Positions 20,566-31,599 of a stretch of DNA of 64,000 nt are shown one piece after another. Below the pieces are notes generated by a model. The model was not told where the DNA came from, ran no database searches, and saw nothing but the letters and a program-made list of their open reading frames with translations. Source of the DNA: Hippasteria phrygiana (lineage: Eukaryota > Echinodermata > Asteroidea > Valvatida > Goniasteridae); contig JAZGUH010000003.1 of assembly GCA_037893225.1 (NCBI GenBank), positions 558,001 to 622,000 of the forward strand. The letters are read 5' to 3'. The position numbers and the translations under genes are program-made. Each line of letters begins with the position of its first letter. Within the stretch, counting starts at the first letter, position 1.

Positions 20566-20614
20566 TTTAATTTATAATAAACCAAATATTTTAATCTTAT
20601 AAATAAGATTTAAA
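20566..20614. promoter_or_regulatory. divergent AT-rich spacer with palindrome
   Basis: 49 bp of A/T-rich DNA between the 587-aa gene (minus) and the first minor capsid gene (plus). It holds the inverted repeat AATCTTATAAATAAGATT and runs of TAAA next to both start codons. A bidirectional promoter is likely. Confidence 0.45.
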
Positions 20615-21313
20615 ATGGAATCGCACGTTTTTGAAATGTTTGATAACGAACAAACGTTTAGTCTGTCAAAACCTATAGATAACTCTAATAGAGATTATAG
20701 TATGAGTTTAAACAGCGCGATATTTACCGCGGGGTTCTACAACATGCCTAGTAATAGCGAAATTCTCTATTTTATACATCAAGTCGATCCAAACACTGGG
20801 CAAAAAACGGGTAGTACGGATGGTAAAATTGATATTCCGGCTGGATATTACGATATAGATTGGGTCGAAGAGAGACTCAGTAAATTAGTTTGGTTAGAAG
20901 TCTCCGTAGATAAACTTAATAAAAAAATATCTTTAAATGTAACGGAAGAAAATAGCGTTCTACGCTTTGATAAAAACATTAAACAATTGTTGGGGATATC
21001 GGTCAAAAACTTAGTTTTTGGTGTAGATTACGTAGGGTATTATAATACAATGCCTATCGATGCAATTTTTTTACATTGCGATCAGTTATCTACGTCTAAT
21101 AATTTCTATAACGGAGGGGGAACGCACTTGCTAGACGTTATACCGATAACGAAAAGAGACGATACGATTATTGAGCGTGCAAGATTAACCGCTCGTAGAC
21201 TCGCGGGTGATAAGATAAACCAACTTAGCTTTAGTATCAGAGACCGAGACGGCGATTTAATAAATAATCGAGGAAAAAAGATTAGTTTTAACTTGACGAT
21301 AGGTAAATTTTAA
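20615..21313 (+). CDS. Polinton minor capsid (penton-like, single jelly-roll, PX-type), copy 1 (232 aa)
   Basis: This would form the vertices of the predicted Polinton capsid. The family pattern is visible: an N-terminal strand with FSLSKPI, a SLNSAIFT...FYNMP segment, IPAGYYDID (the conserved P-x-G-Y-x-x-x-D turn), a Leu-Gly-Ile (LLGIS) segment, then HCDQL and a C-terminal LSFSIRDRDGDLI followed by short strands. The frame is complete. A close paralogue lies 32 bp downstream. Confidence 0.85.
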   Translation: MESHVFEMFDNEQTFSLSKPIDNSNRDYSMSLNSAIFTAGFYNMPSNSEILYFIHQVDPNTGQKTGSTDGKIDIPAGYYDIDWVEERLSKLVWLEVSVDKLNKKISLNVTEENSVLRFDKNIKQLLGISVKNLVFGVDYVGYYNTMPIDAIFLHCDQLSTSNNFYNGGGTHLLDVIPITKRDDTIIERARLTARRLAGDKINQLSFSIRDRDGDLINNRGKKISFNLTIGKF

Positions 21314-21345
21314 GCTTTTTTACGCTTTTATAATATTTAAATAAA

Positions 21346-21993
21346 ATGGAATCGCACGTTTTTGAAATGGCTAGTAACGAACAAACTTTTAGTCTATCAA
21401 AACCTATAGATAACTCTAAGGGAAATTACTGTATGAGTTTAAACAGCGCGATATTTACCGTCGGTTTTTATAATATAGCTCAACGTATGACTATAGAATG
21501 GAGTTTACTTACTGGTCAAAGTGAAACTAATGGTGAAATGGTAATTCCAGCTGGAAATTATGATATCGATGGGTTAATAGCTGAACTTAATAAATTATCC
21601 CTCGTCAGAGTTTCCGCGGACAAGATTAATAAAAGAATTGTTTTTAATGTCGGTAGTATCGCACCATCGGTAGATCTAAAAATTATCATTAGATTCGATC
21701 AATATACTCAAAAAGTGTTGAGTCTACCGCGCGTATGGTTACCCCTTAATGGTGAACTTGTAGGGTATTATAATATGAATACTGTGAATACAATTGTTTT
21801 ACATTGCGGCGAATTATCTACGTCTAATAATTTCTATAATGGAAGGAGCACGGACTTGTTAGACGTTATACCGGTTACATCTGAATCGGATGTAATCGCA
21901 ACGTTACAAAATAAAAGAAAAATTACCATACCGCTAATTAGGAGTAAAATACCCGAACTGAGTTTTTCTTTCAGAGACGCGATGGCACTTTAA
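21346..21993 (+). pseudogene. Polinton minor capsid (PX-type), tandem copy 2, frameshifted near the end (215 aa)
   Basis: The first residues (MESHVFEM, then NEQTFSLSKPIDNS) are identical to copy 1 apart from MASNEQ versus MFDNEQ. IPAGNYDID and LSTSNNFYNGRSTDLLDVIP match the same regions. After the LSFSFRDA segment (about 21975) the frame stops at 21991-21993. A different frame there continues with residues matching the end of copy 1, so a single base appears to be missing near 21977. About the last 18 residues (the final strands) are lost. The middle of the two copies has diverged clearly, so the duplication is not recent. The two copies may have had different roles before the break. Confidence 0.75.
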
Positions 21994-22014
21994 TCGATAA
22001 TAACCATAAGATAT

Positions 22015-25000
22015 TTATTTTTCGAGTAGATATTTATCGATCGTCTTGTTCTGGTTAGAACAGTGACCATAAGCCAGAGTGTCTATACCATTAGGTAAAA
22101 TATATCTCTTCGTATCTAAAGGATTTAAAGATTGCTTGACTTGAGACTCCGTGTATATCATGTGACGCTCTGTTCCAAAACGAATCATCTTGTTTGAATA
22201 GCATTCGTTCGATAAAACGCATCGCTTATACTTTTCGTAAGATAGATCGTTGTTTATAACCACTCGGTTTACGCCTTTGGCCTTTTTTATAATATCGTGT
22301 TCCCCGTATAAAATCGAGTACATCTTCGATCTGATGCAAGTAGCTTCGCTTATGACTTTTCCTCCGCATTCGTCTTTAAATTTACCGATAACTTTCTTGT
22401 TAGTATCGTCGTATAAAAAGTGGTCTTTCTCGTAGTTAGAAAAATCGTACAAGTCAGACTGTTTTTCTAGATCGAGATAAACGTCTTTCGTATAGATAAT
22501 CAAAAGCAGCGAGTCCGTGTCTGTATACATCAATCTTACTTTATCACCATACGTCTTTTTTAATTGGTTGTAATAAAAGTCGTACATTAGAGTCTTCGAT
22601 AAATCTAAGATACTAACGCCGCAATAGATGGGTTTATTTAAATACGTTTTCTTTTTGTACGATTCCACGAATGAGAGACCGCATTCTTTAAACGCTGTAG
22701 TAGACTTGTAACAAGGTTTAGAAACTATTTTTTCGTATTCTTCTACTTGATCGTTTCTAAGTAACACACCATCTATTCTATTTCTGACATTTTCCATCGT
22801 TTTGCCGAATACGGAATTATTCATTAATTTGAAAAAGTCTTTTTCGAAATCCGACTTTGCTTTCGTTCTGAGTTGCGTGTTTTTATCGATGTACGATTTC
22901 ATCCAAGGTTTTTGTTTAAATTGCAACGCCCGATGTACTTTAGTTAGTTTTAGGCCTAGCCTCAAACACTGTTTCAAATTGACGTAGTGCAATACATATT
23001 TTTCTTTGCGATATAGCGTACCGGTTAATTTTTTTACCTTAGCGCTATCTCCTATCTCACTCGCCAATTCTCGTTGATACTCCGATAACCATTCTTCAGG
23101 TATGATTATATTATCGGCGGCTAAAGGATAATCGTTGTGTAGATCGTGTAGTTCGGCTGGATATTCCAGGTCAACTTCGAACATATATCCCGTTTTAGTA
23201 TCATCTTTTAACGCCATGATACGATCGTGGGTAAATTGTTTTGTACAGACCCAATTAAATCCTCCGTAAGGTAGCGGTCGACTCATGGCCCATCCGTAGA
23301 GGTTGTTGGCGTCTAGATAGAGAATATACGAATCGGGTTTATCTTGATCGTAATCTTTTAGGTATGAATTGTTGGCCTTGGCATAGCGCGTACTACCAAC
23401 GCTCGATATTCCTCCTCTTTTTGCTTTTTCAAAAAATATATGTTTATCTACATCGGTTAATAATTATAATTCTATTTTAGTATGTCTTAGTAGAGCGTCC
23501 CAACTTAATCCCGGTGCTGTGAAGTAGTTGGCTGGATCCAACTTGTAATTCGTTCTACACATTTGCCTAAAATTCTCGAATACGCCGGCTAGTAATAGAG
23601 TATCCGCGGTTACGTATAAGTCGTGGTATTCGCCCATGTTTTTTATGTCAAAGGTCCGCCATACTCGTTGCGCTCTTTCATAGTTTTCGTCCGACACGTG
23701 TTCGTCCTTTAGAGCGCTAAAAAAAAGATTCTTTAGGCGGTAGAGTAGTTTCGCTAAATCGTTCAAAGCTGTCCATATACTCGTACGGATATACACCCTT
23801 TTGTAATAAGAGGTCCGCGTTTTCTTCGCCATAACGTTTCAGGAGTAGCCTAAAGGCGTCTCTCGGGCAAGACTTTACCAATTTGTCGAGACCGCTAGAC
23901 ATAAAATGAAACGAGTCGATAAATCTATATTGACCGATCGAAAATGAAATGTATTTTTCTGAATTTTTGGGTATACACCAGATATCTTGTTGATACTTGG
24001 AAATACCCTGCATGATCAAGTGCGCGTCATAGTTTTCTAAGTTGTGAAAGATGACCGGTATTTTCGTTATGCCGGGTATTACTCGTAATTTAAGATTACA
24101 GTAAGCGTGCGCGGCTCCTCTGTACTTGCCTGTAGTGTGACAATGATCTCTTACTTTTCGAAATTTGTTAATTTTCTTTTGGCAGAACATACATGTTTTC
24201 TCGACGTATCCCTTTTCGTTTTCGTACGTGTATTCTTCCAGTTCTTCTTTACTTTTGGGTTCTACAGGCTTGTAGCACTGACAATTACACGAGTAATTTG
24301 GATAAATTGGTTTTTCGCAAATCCAACACTCGTTAGAGTTTAGGTGAATTTTTTCTTCTTTTAGCGTATATATTATCGGCTTAATGCGAGCTAGTAATTC
24401 ATTAATCTTAGGTTCGAGTTCTTGCAACGAGGTTATAAAATTGTCTATAGCGTGTTCACCTCTATAAGTCTTTCGCTTAATCTGTCGGCCATCGCATCTA
24501 ACTATACAACGTAAGAATAACCGCAGGCTTTGTGCGTTGCGATTTTACCCTCAGTCTCTCTTTCTGGTACTTGCGTAGCTACGCTCGTAGGGCGTACTCG
24601 CGTAGCTACGCTCGTAGAGGGTACCAAGATAGATTCAAAATCGGCGTATATGACATAGGGTGCATCTTGTAAATTCTTAAAGTTTTTAAACATTAATTTG
24701 CTTTTGTCTAAGTATTTGTTCGCGCTTTCATGTGGCATTTTAACGGTAGATAAAGCAGAGTCTATTCCTTCGCAATCTTTTACGTGCCCATCCAGCTTCT
24801 CTTTCGAATTAAAATGCGTTAAACATCTCAAGCAAAACAGTTTACGATGCTGACTATTGGTAACGCCAGATAAGAATCTAGGTAAGTCACTTATCCAACA
24901 ATAATGACCGTCATATAATAGCAAACTGATAGTTTCTATATCGTATGGTCTTTTAGATAAATATAGCGGATATATCAAGCCCCTTTTATCTTGTGGATAG

Positions 25001-26040
25001 GTTTTATTTTTGCAGTCTGCGTCGTATCCTAACACGTTTATACTTATATCGTTTTGTCTTTCTATTTTAGATATTTGACTTATGGGTGTGGGGAAGTCTA
25101 TGTCCTTAAAATTTAATCCGTCATCGGTTTTATAAGTAGATGGATTATTTCCGCGAAATTGGTACTTTGGGTTTGTTGCTAATTGGTTTTTAACTCTATC
25201 GGTATATATACCTAGGGCGGCTCTTAAACACCATCTTATACACTCTTGATCTTCGTTTTTGATATTAAATGTTGCGCGTTTGTTAGCTACATACTCGGGT
25301 AGTTTTACGTAAGAAGCGCCTACCAGAGGGTTAACTCTGTTTATGTTTATGTAAAACGCGACTATTTTATCTATAGTCCAACCACTTCCTTTATTCGTAA
25401 ATTTATCTATCTGAGATAATATCGTTTCATATTGTTTCCCGATAGTCGTAGCTATCTCGCTCTTGTTTAAGACTCGATTTTGGTAACTAAAATGAATAGC
25501 GGTTGATGTTGTAGTCTCACCCGTTGTCGTTTTTACATACTTTATTTTCATAGCGATCTGTAGTTTCATCGTTTTTATTTTTATTAATTCAGCAACGATT
25601 TTGTTTTTGATCATCGACGTATGGGTGTTGTAAAATTGCTCTGGATCGTCGGTAAACAGACTCGGAATCAGTTCCAAATTTCGATAACTGTTTTCAAATC
25701 TTCTAGTCTCTCGAAAGTCTGATTCTCGAAAAGTATTTTGCTCCTTAAATCTTTTTATAGCTTCGATGTAATCTTTTTTTATCACTCGACCATTTCTACC
25801 CGTTGAGACGACGTGTACATTTTTATCGTGCGCGAGTTGCGCTAACGAAGCTTTAGATCGTATTCTCAAATTTTTAAATTTATCTTCTTCTTCTTTTATA
25901 GCTCGAATATAATCTCGCCTGATATACGTATTACGGCGTCCAGTTGGTGTTCCTAAAGATAAGTTATACTTATCGATATATCTTTTTAAAGATATTTTGT
26001 TCCATCTATTGTATCCTCGAATCATGGGTTGTGTCTCCAT
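22015..26040 (-). pseudogene. POLB: Polinton protein-primed family B DNA polymerase, broken by two frameshifts and a stop
   Basis: This is the replicative polymerase. The N-terminal frame (26040-24502, 512 codons) starts with two repeats of a SAP/Rho-N-like helix pattern (YIRRDYIRAI, VIKKDYIEAI). It then has a C2HC finger (CLRC...HVKDC) and exonuclease motif I DFES near residue 467. A frameshift near 24503-24510 leads to the second frame, with a Cys-rich HNH/endonuclease VII-like block (VRDHCHTTGKYRGAAH), Exo II (NLENYDAHL) and Exo III (FIDSFHFMS). A second frameshift lies in an A8 run at 23719-23726. An in-frame TAA follows at 23464-23466. The last part keeps motif A (YLDANNLYGWAM), motif B (NNSVFGKTMEN) and motif C (YTDTDS). 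All catalytic motifs remain, so the damage is recent. Confidence 0.93.
24568..24624. repeat. tandem pair of 27-bp palindrome-containing units inside POLB
   Basis: Two units, each with GCGTAGCTACGCTCGTAG followed by GGCGTAC or AGGGTAC, sit directly after exonuclease motif I. On the minus strand they encode PTSVATRVR and PTSVATQV. Single units occur at 13262-13290, 18911-18934, 18948-18977 and 20450-20480. Confidence 0.85.
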
Positions 26041-26091
26041 CTTTATAGTAACAAATATAATATTTTTTTTAAAAATAAAAAAATAATTAAT

Positions 26092-26362
26092 TTTTTTTGC
26101 CTTATGTTATTTTAGGGCAATATCTTTTCGCTCGGGTGCGCCCGGCGTTTTCGTACGCTTGTGGACTATGAAAAACACTTTTTATTTTCTTGATTTTGTG
26201 CAAATTTTGGTGTGTAGTAACCCAGCAAAATTTTGGGCGATTTTTGGGCGATTTTTAGACTATTTTGTTTATAAAAAAATTTGACGTGGGTATATACAGC
26301 AAAATTGGAGAGAAAAGTGAAAAAACAGGAAATGACATAGAATCGGCATCTCCCTTACTACT
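26092..26362 (-). repeat. Polinton right terminal inverted repeat
   Basis: Inverse of 11045-11316. It ends GGCATCTCCCTTACTACT and is followed by CGGTC. Confidence 0.95.
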
Positions 26363-26441
26363 CGGTCTGATATGCACGAGCTCACACAACCCCACCGCTA
26401 AGCAAAATCCAGTCAGTCAGTGACTCTTCTCTCCTCCCTTT

Positions 26442-26700
26442 TCACCACAGTCTCCAGAGTTTCCGATTTTCTGGAATTGCGATTTCTCCCCCTGCCTCTC
26501 CGGGGACGGTGTCGAAGATCTCATTAACTTGTAAAATTGAATCAGCTCTTGTGAATTTGTTTACGAGAACAGGAGAGAGAACCACGGGGATGAATCTTCT
26601 TGCTCAGACGCCGATGATGACTTTTCGTCCGGGGAAGCGCTCCTCATATTCCACGAAGAAGCGAGAAAAGGATTGGGGTGAGGATGACAGGTTGAAGTAC
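26442..26700 (-). other. protein-like open stretch beside the Polinton, unidentified
   Basis: On the minus strand a frame containing FIPVVLSPVLVNKFTRADSI runs to a stop at 26442-26444. A second protein-like piece in the same frame (VEYEERFPGRKVIIGV) is separated from it by one stop codon. It may be an old exon or a transposon relic. On the plus strand the same DNA has a polypyrimidine tract and CACAG/TCTCC (26450), which could equally be a 3' splice site. I cannot name a family. Confidence 0.2.
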
Positions 26701-26751
26701 TCGGTTAAGTTTTTGCCATCTGAAATCAGGCGCAATTTGCAAGCTCTGTAG

Positions 26752-28994
26752 GAAGGTCCTAAATCCCACAAAAGTTGACTGAGAGGACAACGAACTAAAT
26801 GAACAATACTGACAATTCAGACAAATTAACGCAGTCAATTTAATTACATATTCCAAGTGGAAGGTAAATCCAATAATTTAAACACGTTCATATCTAACTG
26901 TCGTTTTTCATAAATGCTTTTCTATTGTTAGGTTATTCGTGGTTGTGCATGTCCTATTTGGGGCAAAATATGAGGCTACATTGCCTGATATCGATTTTTA
27001 GCCAAGACTTTTCATTTTTACGGAAAAGTAGCCACATTTTGATCTTATATCTTTAAAAAGGCAAACATGAAAATCAACAGTTAAATATGAACGTGTTTTT
27101 AGCTCTCTTTTTTTCGTCAATTGTTCGTATGTTGTTACGTTTGGGATTGCACCCAAAATAACGAATCTAAACAAAACCACGGTTGTGTGCAAATATCCCC
27201 AAGAAGCACATCTCAAGACTAAACCAGAAGACTGATTCCTGATTTTCTGATGAATGTCTTTCATCCAACTGTGCACGAAGTGGAATAAGAGGTATCCTTC
27301 AGGAAAATGGGGAGAAAATATCCTAGATATTTATGTGGCCGGTTCCAACGTGGGTTGGAGGGCACTAACTATCCCTCCATCATAGTAATACATAATAATT
27401 TGTTTGGCTATTTGAACTGATTCAAACAGTTATAACATTTAACATTTATCTTTCCCCGGTTGGGTGTTTCTAGATCCTAAGGTCATTGCATATAGAACAA
27501 CATTTAAAAATTGCATCGTACGCCTACTTTTGGATAGAGTGTGCATTTACGGGTAGAACGGGAAAAAAGCACGGGTTCCCGGGTACCCGGGTACCTGTTA
27601 AAGAAAGCCAATCCCAAAAAATAAATGTCGGAAATTGCTGTTCATATTGTTCGTAAAAAGTCCGCACGTTACCACATCGGTGCTTCAATGCAGCAAGATG
27701 TGCGTACAGTGAGCTCTATACATATAGCTTTAAGGTGTAAATTGCATTTTCACAATCGTCATGAACGTTAATCTCTTGTGTTTTATACCCTGGTTTTCAT
27801 TTGAAAAATTCTTCACAAATGACGTCAAAAAATTTCTTTTTCATTGCCTGCGAAATTACTAAGTAATATGTAAATTCGCTTATACGGGTACTCGATTCCA
27901 TAATCTGGAACAGGTGTCAAATGAAAATCAGACTCTTATGAAAACTGGACTCTTTCCCCCTATTTTTTGTTAAACTCTCTTTATACGTGACCGGCCACTC
28001 TCCTAATTATCTTCACTTTGACACGTGCAGTACTACCAGTGAGCCCGTATTTCATAGTGACTGAAATTCACGCTATATCGGCTCCTGACATAACAGTACT
28101 ACTTTTGGATTGATCGATGTAACTCTCCACATTTCTGATGAACTAATCCTCCTGCGCACTTTTGGACATACTTGTATTGTTTGGGCAGGCAAAGCAACAG
28201 ACCGTGGCATTAAGCTCCGCCCCTTGATGTATTAGCCAATCACAGTCGTGTCTACGGCCCGACAAATGTTTGACAGGCATGGAGCAAGTTCGGGTGCTGC
28301 TGATCTAGTCCCTTTTGTCAATTTTGCGATTTATTTCACGCATGCGTGGTCTGTTTTCAATCGAACGCATCTGGTTGATTAACTACGTCAAATCTAGTTT
28401 GTGTAGCAACAACAAAGTGTATAAAGAATGTTGTCTGCTAATTGTTAACGAAGCAAATGTTGGTAGGCCCTACGTCATTTTAATTTTCTATTATGTAGTT
28501 CTTTTATTTTCTCTATTTAACTTTAGTGCAATAAATAATTCATTATCTTGTTGCAAAGAGTTATTATCATTGGACAAAACTAACAATTTACCGTAAACGT
28601 TTGCAAAACTTGCCCAGTTTACATATCCTCCATCTTGAAACCGTGACGTAACTCGCGAGTGACTAGAGAAACCATGTCCGGAGCTAGGTTGATCCAGTTG
28701 GACTAGCTAGTCAAACCACGCAGCGTTCGAGTGACATATAGATTGACTAAGGTTAAGTCTAGTCACTCTAGTTGCCCAACCGAACTTGCTCATGGCTGTC
28801 GTGTGCCGCTTGCGGCTGTGATTGGTCAATGCATCACGGTTTCTAGTGGGGTTACCTTTGGAGAAAAATCTGCACTGGCGGGTCATATAGGCCTATTCGG
28901 GGTAAACAAATTTTGTACGAATTTTCTGGGCGTGTATGCAAACATTCAAAGATAACCTTTTAGGATGCTTTGGGCTCTATCGTTGTCCTCAATT
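26752..28994. other. intergenic DNA with repeat fragments
   Basis: No supported gene. About 27963-28085 (GTGACCGGCCACTCTCC to TTTCATAGTGACTGA) is a diverged single arm of the long-TIR element at 43110-43624. GC-box and CCAAT-like words occur at 28207-28240 (CTCCGCCCC, AGCCAATCAC), with an inverted CCAAT word near 28816. Confidence 0.4.
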
Positions 28995-29141
28995 AGCCTT
29001 TTTGGGGATACGGCGGAGACTGGAGGGCGCTATTTGAATTGGATAAACAGTTTGTGCCATACAAAAGGTTTACCCACTAGCTGTGGGTTTACCCAATTCA
29101 AACAGCGCCCTCCTATTGTGTCCGCCATATCCCAAAAGGCT
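28995..29141. mobile_element. 147-bp foldback element
   Basis: The left arm AGCCTTTTTGGGGATACGGC, then GGAGGGCGCTATTTGAATTG, is mirrored on the right by CAATTCAAACAGCGCCCTCC and CCATATCCCAAAAGGCT. The arms cover nearly the whole element around a short centre (CCCACTAGCTGTGGG). It is non-coding. Confidence 0.7.
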
Positions 29142-31560
29142 GTTGCCTTTTTACAGTTTGTTCCAACAAAACCCGAATACCTACCTTCTTATACAAAAAC
29201 AATCTGCGTAGAGGCCTGTCTTCCCATAAAAAAACTGCCTACCAGCGACCTGTCTAAAGGATAGTTTTAAGATGAACATAGGGGCCTATAAAAGAAAACA
29301 ATGATACAAAAATATAAAAATTAATGACCAACACACAGCTAGAATACGAGGAAGGCAGTCGGGGACGGAAGGTGAAACATATGGCTGGAAAAACAAATCC
29401 TTCCTCTGGGAATTCTCCGTAATTCCCAAAAGCCGAATAAGCCGGGAAGTGCATTTGTCAAAAAGAACCGAGCGTCCCCAAAAAACCCCGAATGTCCAAG
29501 CCAACCAACAATGTGCATACACCCCCAAGCCAAAATGCACTAATCACACATGTCCGCGGAAACGCGTCGGCATACGGCAAAAAATCAATGGCAGGGCGGT
29601 CGGGCGTCAGCGCGCGGCGCACGGCCCAATCAGGCGGTGTGCCCCCAGCAATACACGTCGGCGTTTTTGTCTTGTTCCTCTTGTCCATGCACAAATACTG
29701 AAGTGCCTAGGCTGTTCTACCCACTCCAACTGACTACATGACGACCTGATGCCCGGACTACCAGAACCACTACAGGAGAGCAATTCAGCTTGCCAATTTA
29801 ATATCAGATTCGAGAAAATCCCGGAAATGTTCCAGCGGAGGCAAGTGGGGGAAGTGATGACGGCCGGGGGAAAAATTGCTGGGGACGAGCGCGCAAAATG
29901 TAAGAGGCCAGATGGAAACACATGCAGACAATGGCTTGATGAGGTCAGAGAGAAGGCGATGACGGCATTGAGGGGTCTGGAGGGGAGCTGGTGCTAATAA
30001 TAGACGTGACGTCAGAGAAAACCCAGGAGACATGGTACTTTATTCCCGAGGGGGCGTCTATGAAGGGAGAGGATGATGGGCGTGGAAGGAAAGTTAGCAT
30101 GGGGGAGTACATCAAATACGGACAGAAACTCAGTAAACAATGCCGTGCATTGTTCAGTCAACTGCAGAACAAAGTGAGAATATAACGGGCAAAATGTGAT
30201 CTTAATGACGTCTGAAAGGCCTGAAGAAGGTGTGAGATCCGGTTATGAAGATTCTACGTAATATCGTGAACATTACTCGTGTTTGCACTTTATGGGTCAC
30301 ATGCACTTTGAGAGAATGGGGGCGCTGTGACACTGCCATTTTGGAGGGTCGGTGGTATACGAATGGATGTGAATTCACGGTTATTGATACTTTTTTGTTT
30401 CAATCTATAATAAAAATTACATTCAATAAACTAAATAGTGCTGTTACAGCCCTCTGGATCGCTCAAAATAATTATGGCCGTCTGGTCCATTATGCGACCA
30501 TTGCTCCAATGGAGCATGCACTTCCCATGCTTAAAAAAACAAAACAAAAAACACCCCCCCGCCCCCCCCCCCCAAATAAAAAAATTAAAATATCCGCTTC
30601 CTAGAGGTCACTGCTTGCCGAATGTAAAATCTGACAAGCTAAAGTATTATCAAGATTTTTTGTGAAATTTGCTAAACTTTCGTACAATGAAAAATGAACA
30701 GCCATAGTTTTCGCGGTTTGTTTTTTCTCCGAGGATATCTCGTACTCGAGTGCGGGCTTCTTTTCCCCACTGGAGTAAACAGTTTGGCCCAAGACCAACT
30801 GTAGACTGTGGAATCAAATGCCAGCAGTCAAAGGCGCTTGGTGCGAGATGAGAGAGTGCAGACTTGCGTATTATGTATCGTTGGCGTTTTCAGGGAATTC
30901 TATTTTTAGACTAAGCGCGCGACCTTAATAAAGTATGCAAGTTAAATGGCGCCTGAAATCCGACAGAGGGGGTACTGTAACTGCAGAGTAACTTAAGCGA
31001 TCGCGAAAAGAGGGCGCCTTGACAATAAGTCGTTACTTCCACAGCAACTCTTGTCTTCCAACTTCTTTTGGATGGCATGAGCTTAAAAAAATGGTTTAGG
31101 CCTATAACTCACTTTTGAGATTTCTGAAATCTTTTTTAAATTGCTAATCATGTTGTTGTTCTCCATTGGTATGCAACCTATACCCTTTGCGTATCTGGTT
31201 GTCTGTTTACTTCAAAACCGTTTTTTTTTTTTTTTTGGGGGGGGGGAATTGTTTTTAAACGCCAGGGGGCCAATTAATTTCAGAGAGCTTCGTATATGCA
31301 AAATACCTTGCTTAATAAAATCAGTTTACCAGCTCGAACTCCGTGTGCTTGTTACTAGTATTTAGCTGTTTGCTTAGCATAACAATCACGTGGAGTGTTT
31401 GACTGGAAACCTGAGTGGATATTTACGTCAATTATCTAAAACAATTCAAACAAAAACAAAAAGCAACAAAAAGGGGGGGGGGGGGGGGGGGGGGAACGTG
31501 CCTCAAATCTAGCCATCTAAAAAGCTACAATAAAGGGAAGCCACAGACTAAGCCGAAGAC
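29142..31560. other. intergenic DNA, no recognised gene
   Basis: 29540-30190 is GC-rich and has several overlapping frames of 60-100 codons on both strands, including one ending at 30185 (GEYIKYGQKLSKQCRALFSQ). I recognise no family and no splice structure. Homopolymers lie near 30547-30573 (C-rich) and 31212-31247 (T run then G run). A 21-base G run lies at about 31474-31494. Confidence 0.35.
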
Positions 31561-31599
31561 ACGTTTGAGTTGTGTCTTTTCGTTATCGTACGACAGGTG

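Larger units (their letters stand above)
11045..26362. mobile_element. Polinton/Maverick element, 15.3 kb
   Basis: The element is bounded by about 271-bp terminal inverted repeats starting AGTAGTAAGGGAGATGCCG and flanked by CGGTC on both sides. It encodes the diagnostic set: retroviral-type integrase, protein-primed family B DNA polymerase, packaging ATPase, major capsid protein and minor capsid protein. Most genes lie on the minus strand; integrase and the two minor capsid genes are on the plus strand. Genes are tightly packed with short AT-rich spacers. The coding potential is a virus genome in all but an identifiable maturation protease. At least five inactivating lesions (in POLB, MCP, the second mCP and a small gene) show that this copy is no longer fully functional. 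Confidence 0.97.

Noticed and set aside
29540..30190. GC-rich region with overlapping frames on both strands
   Set aside because: No motif, splice pattern or family resemblance. The frames are expected in GC-rich DNA lacking stop codons.
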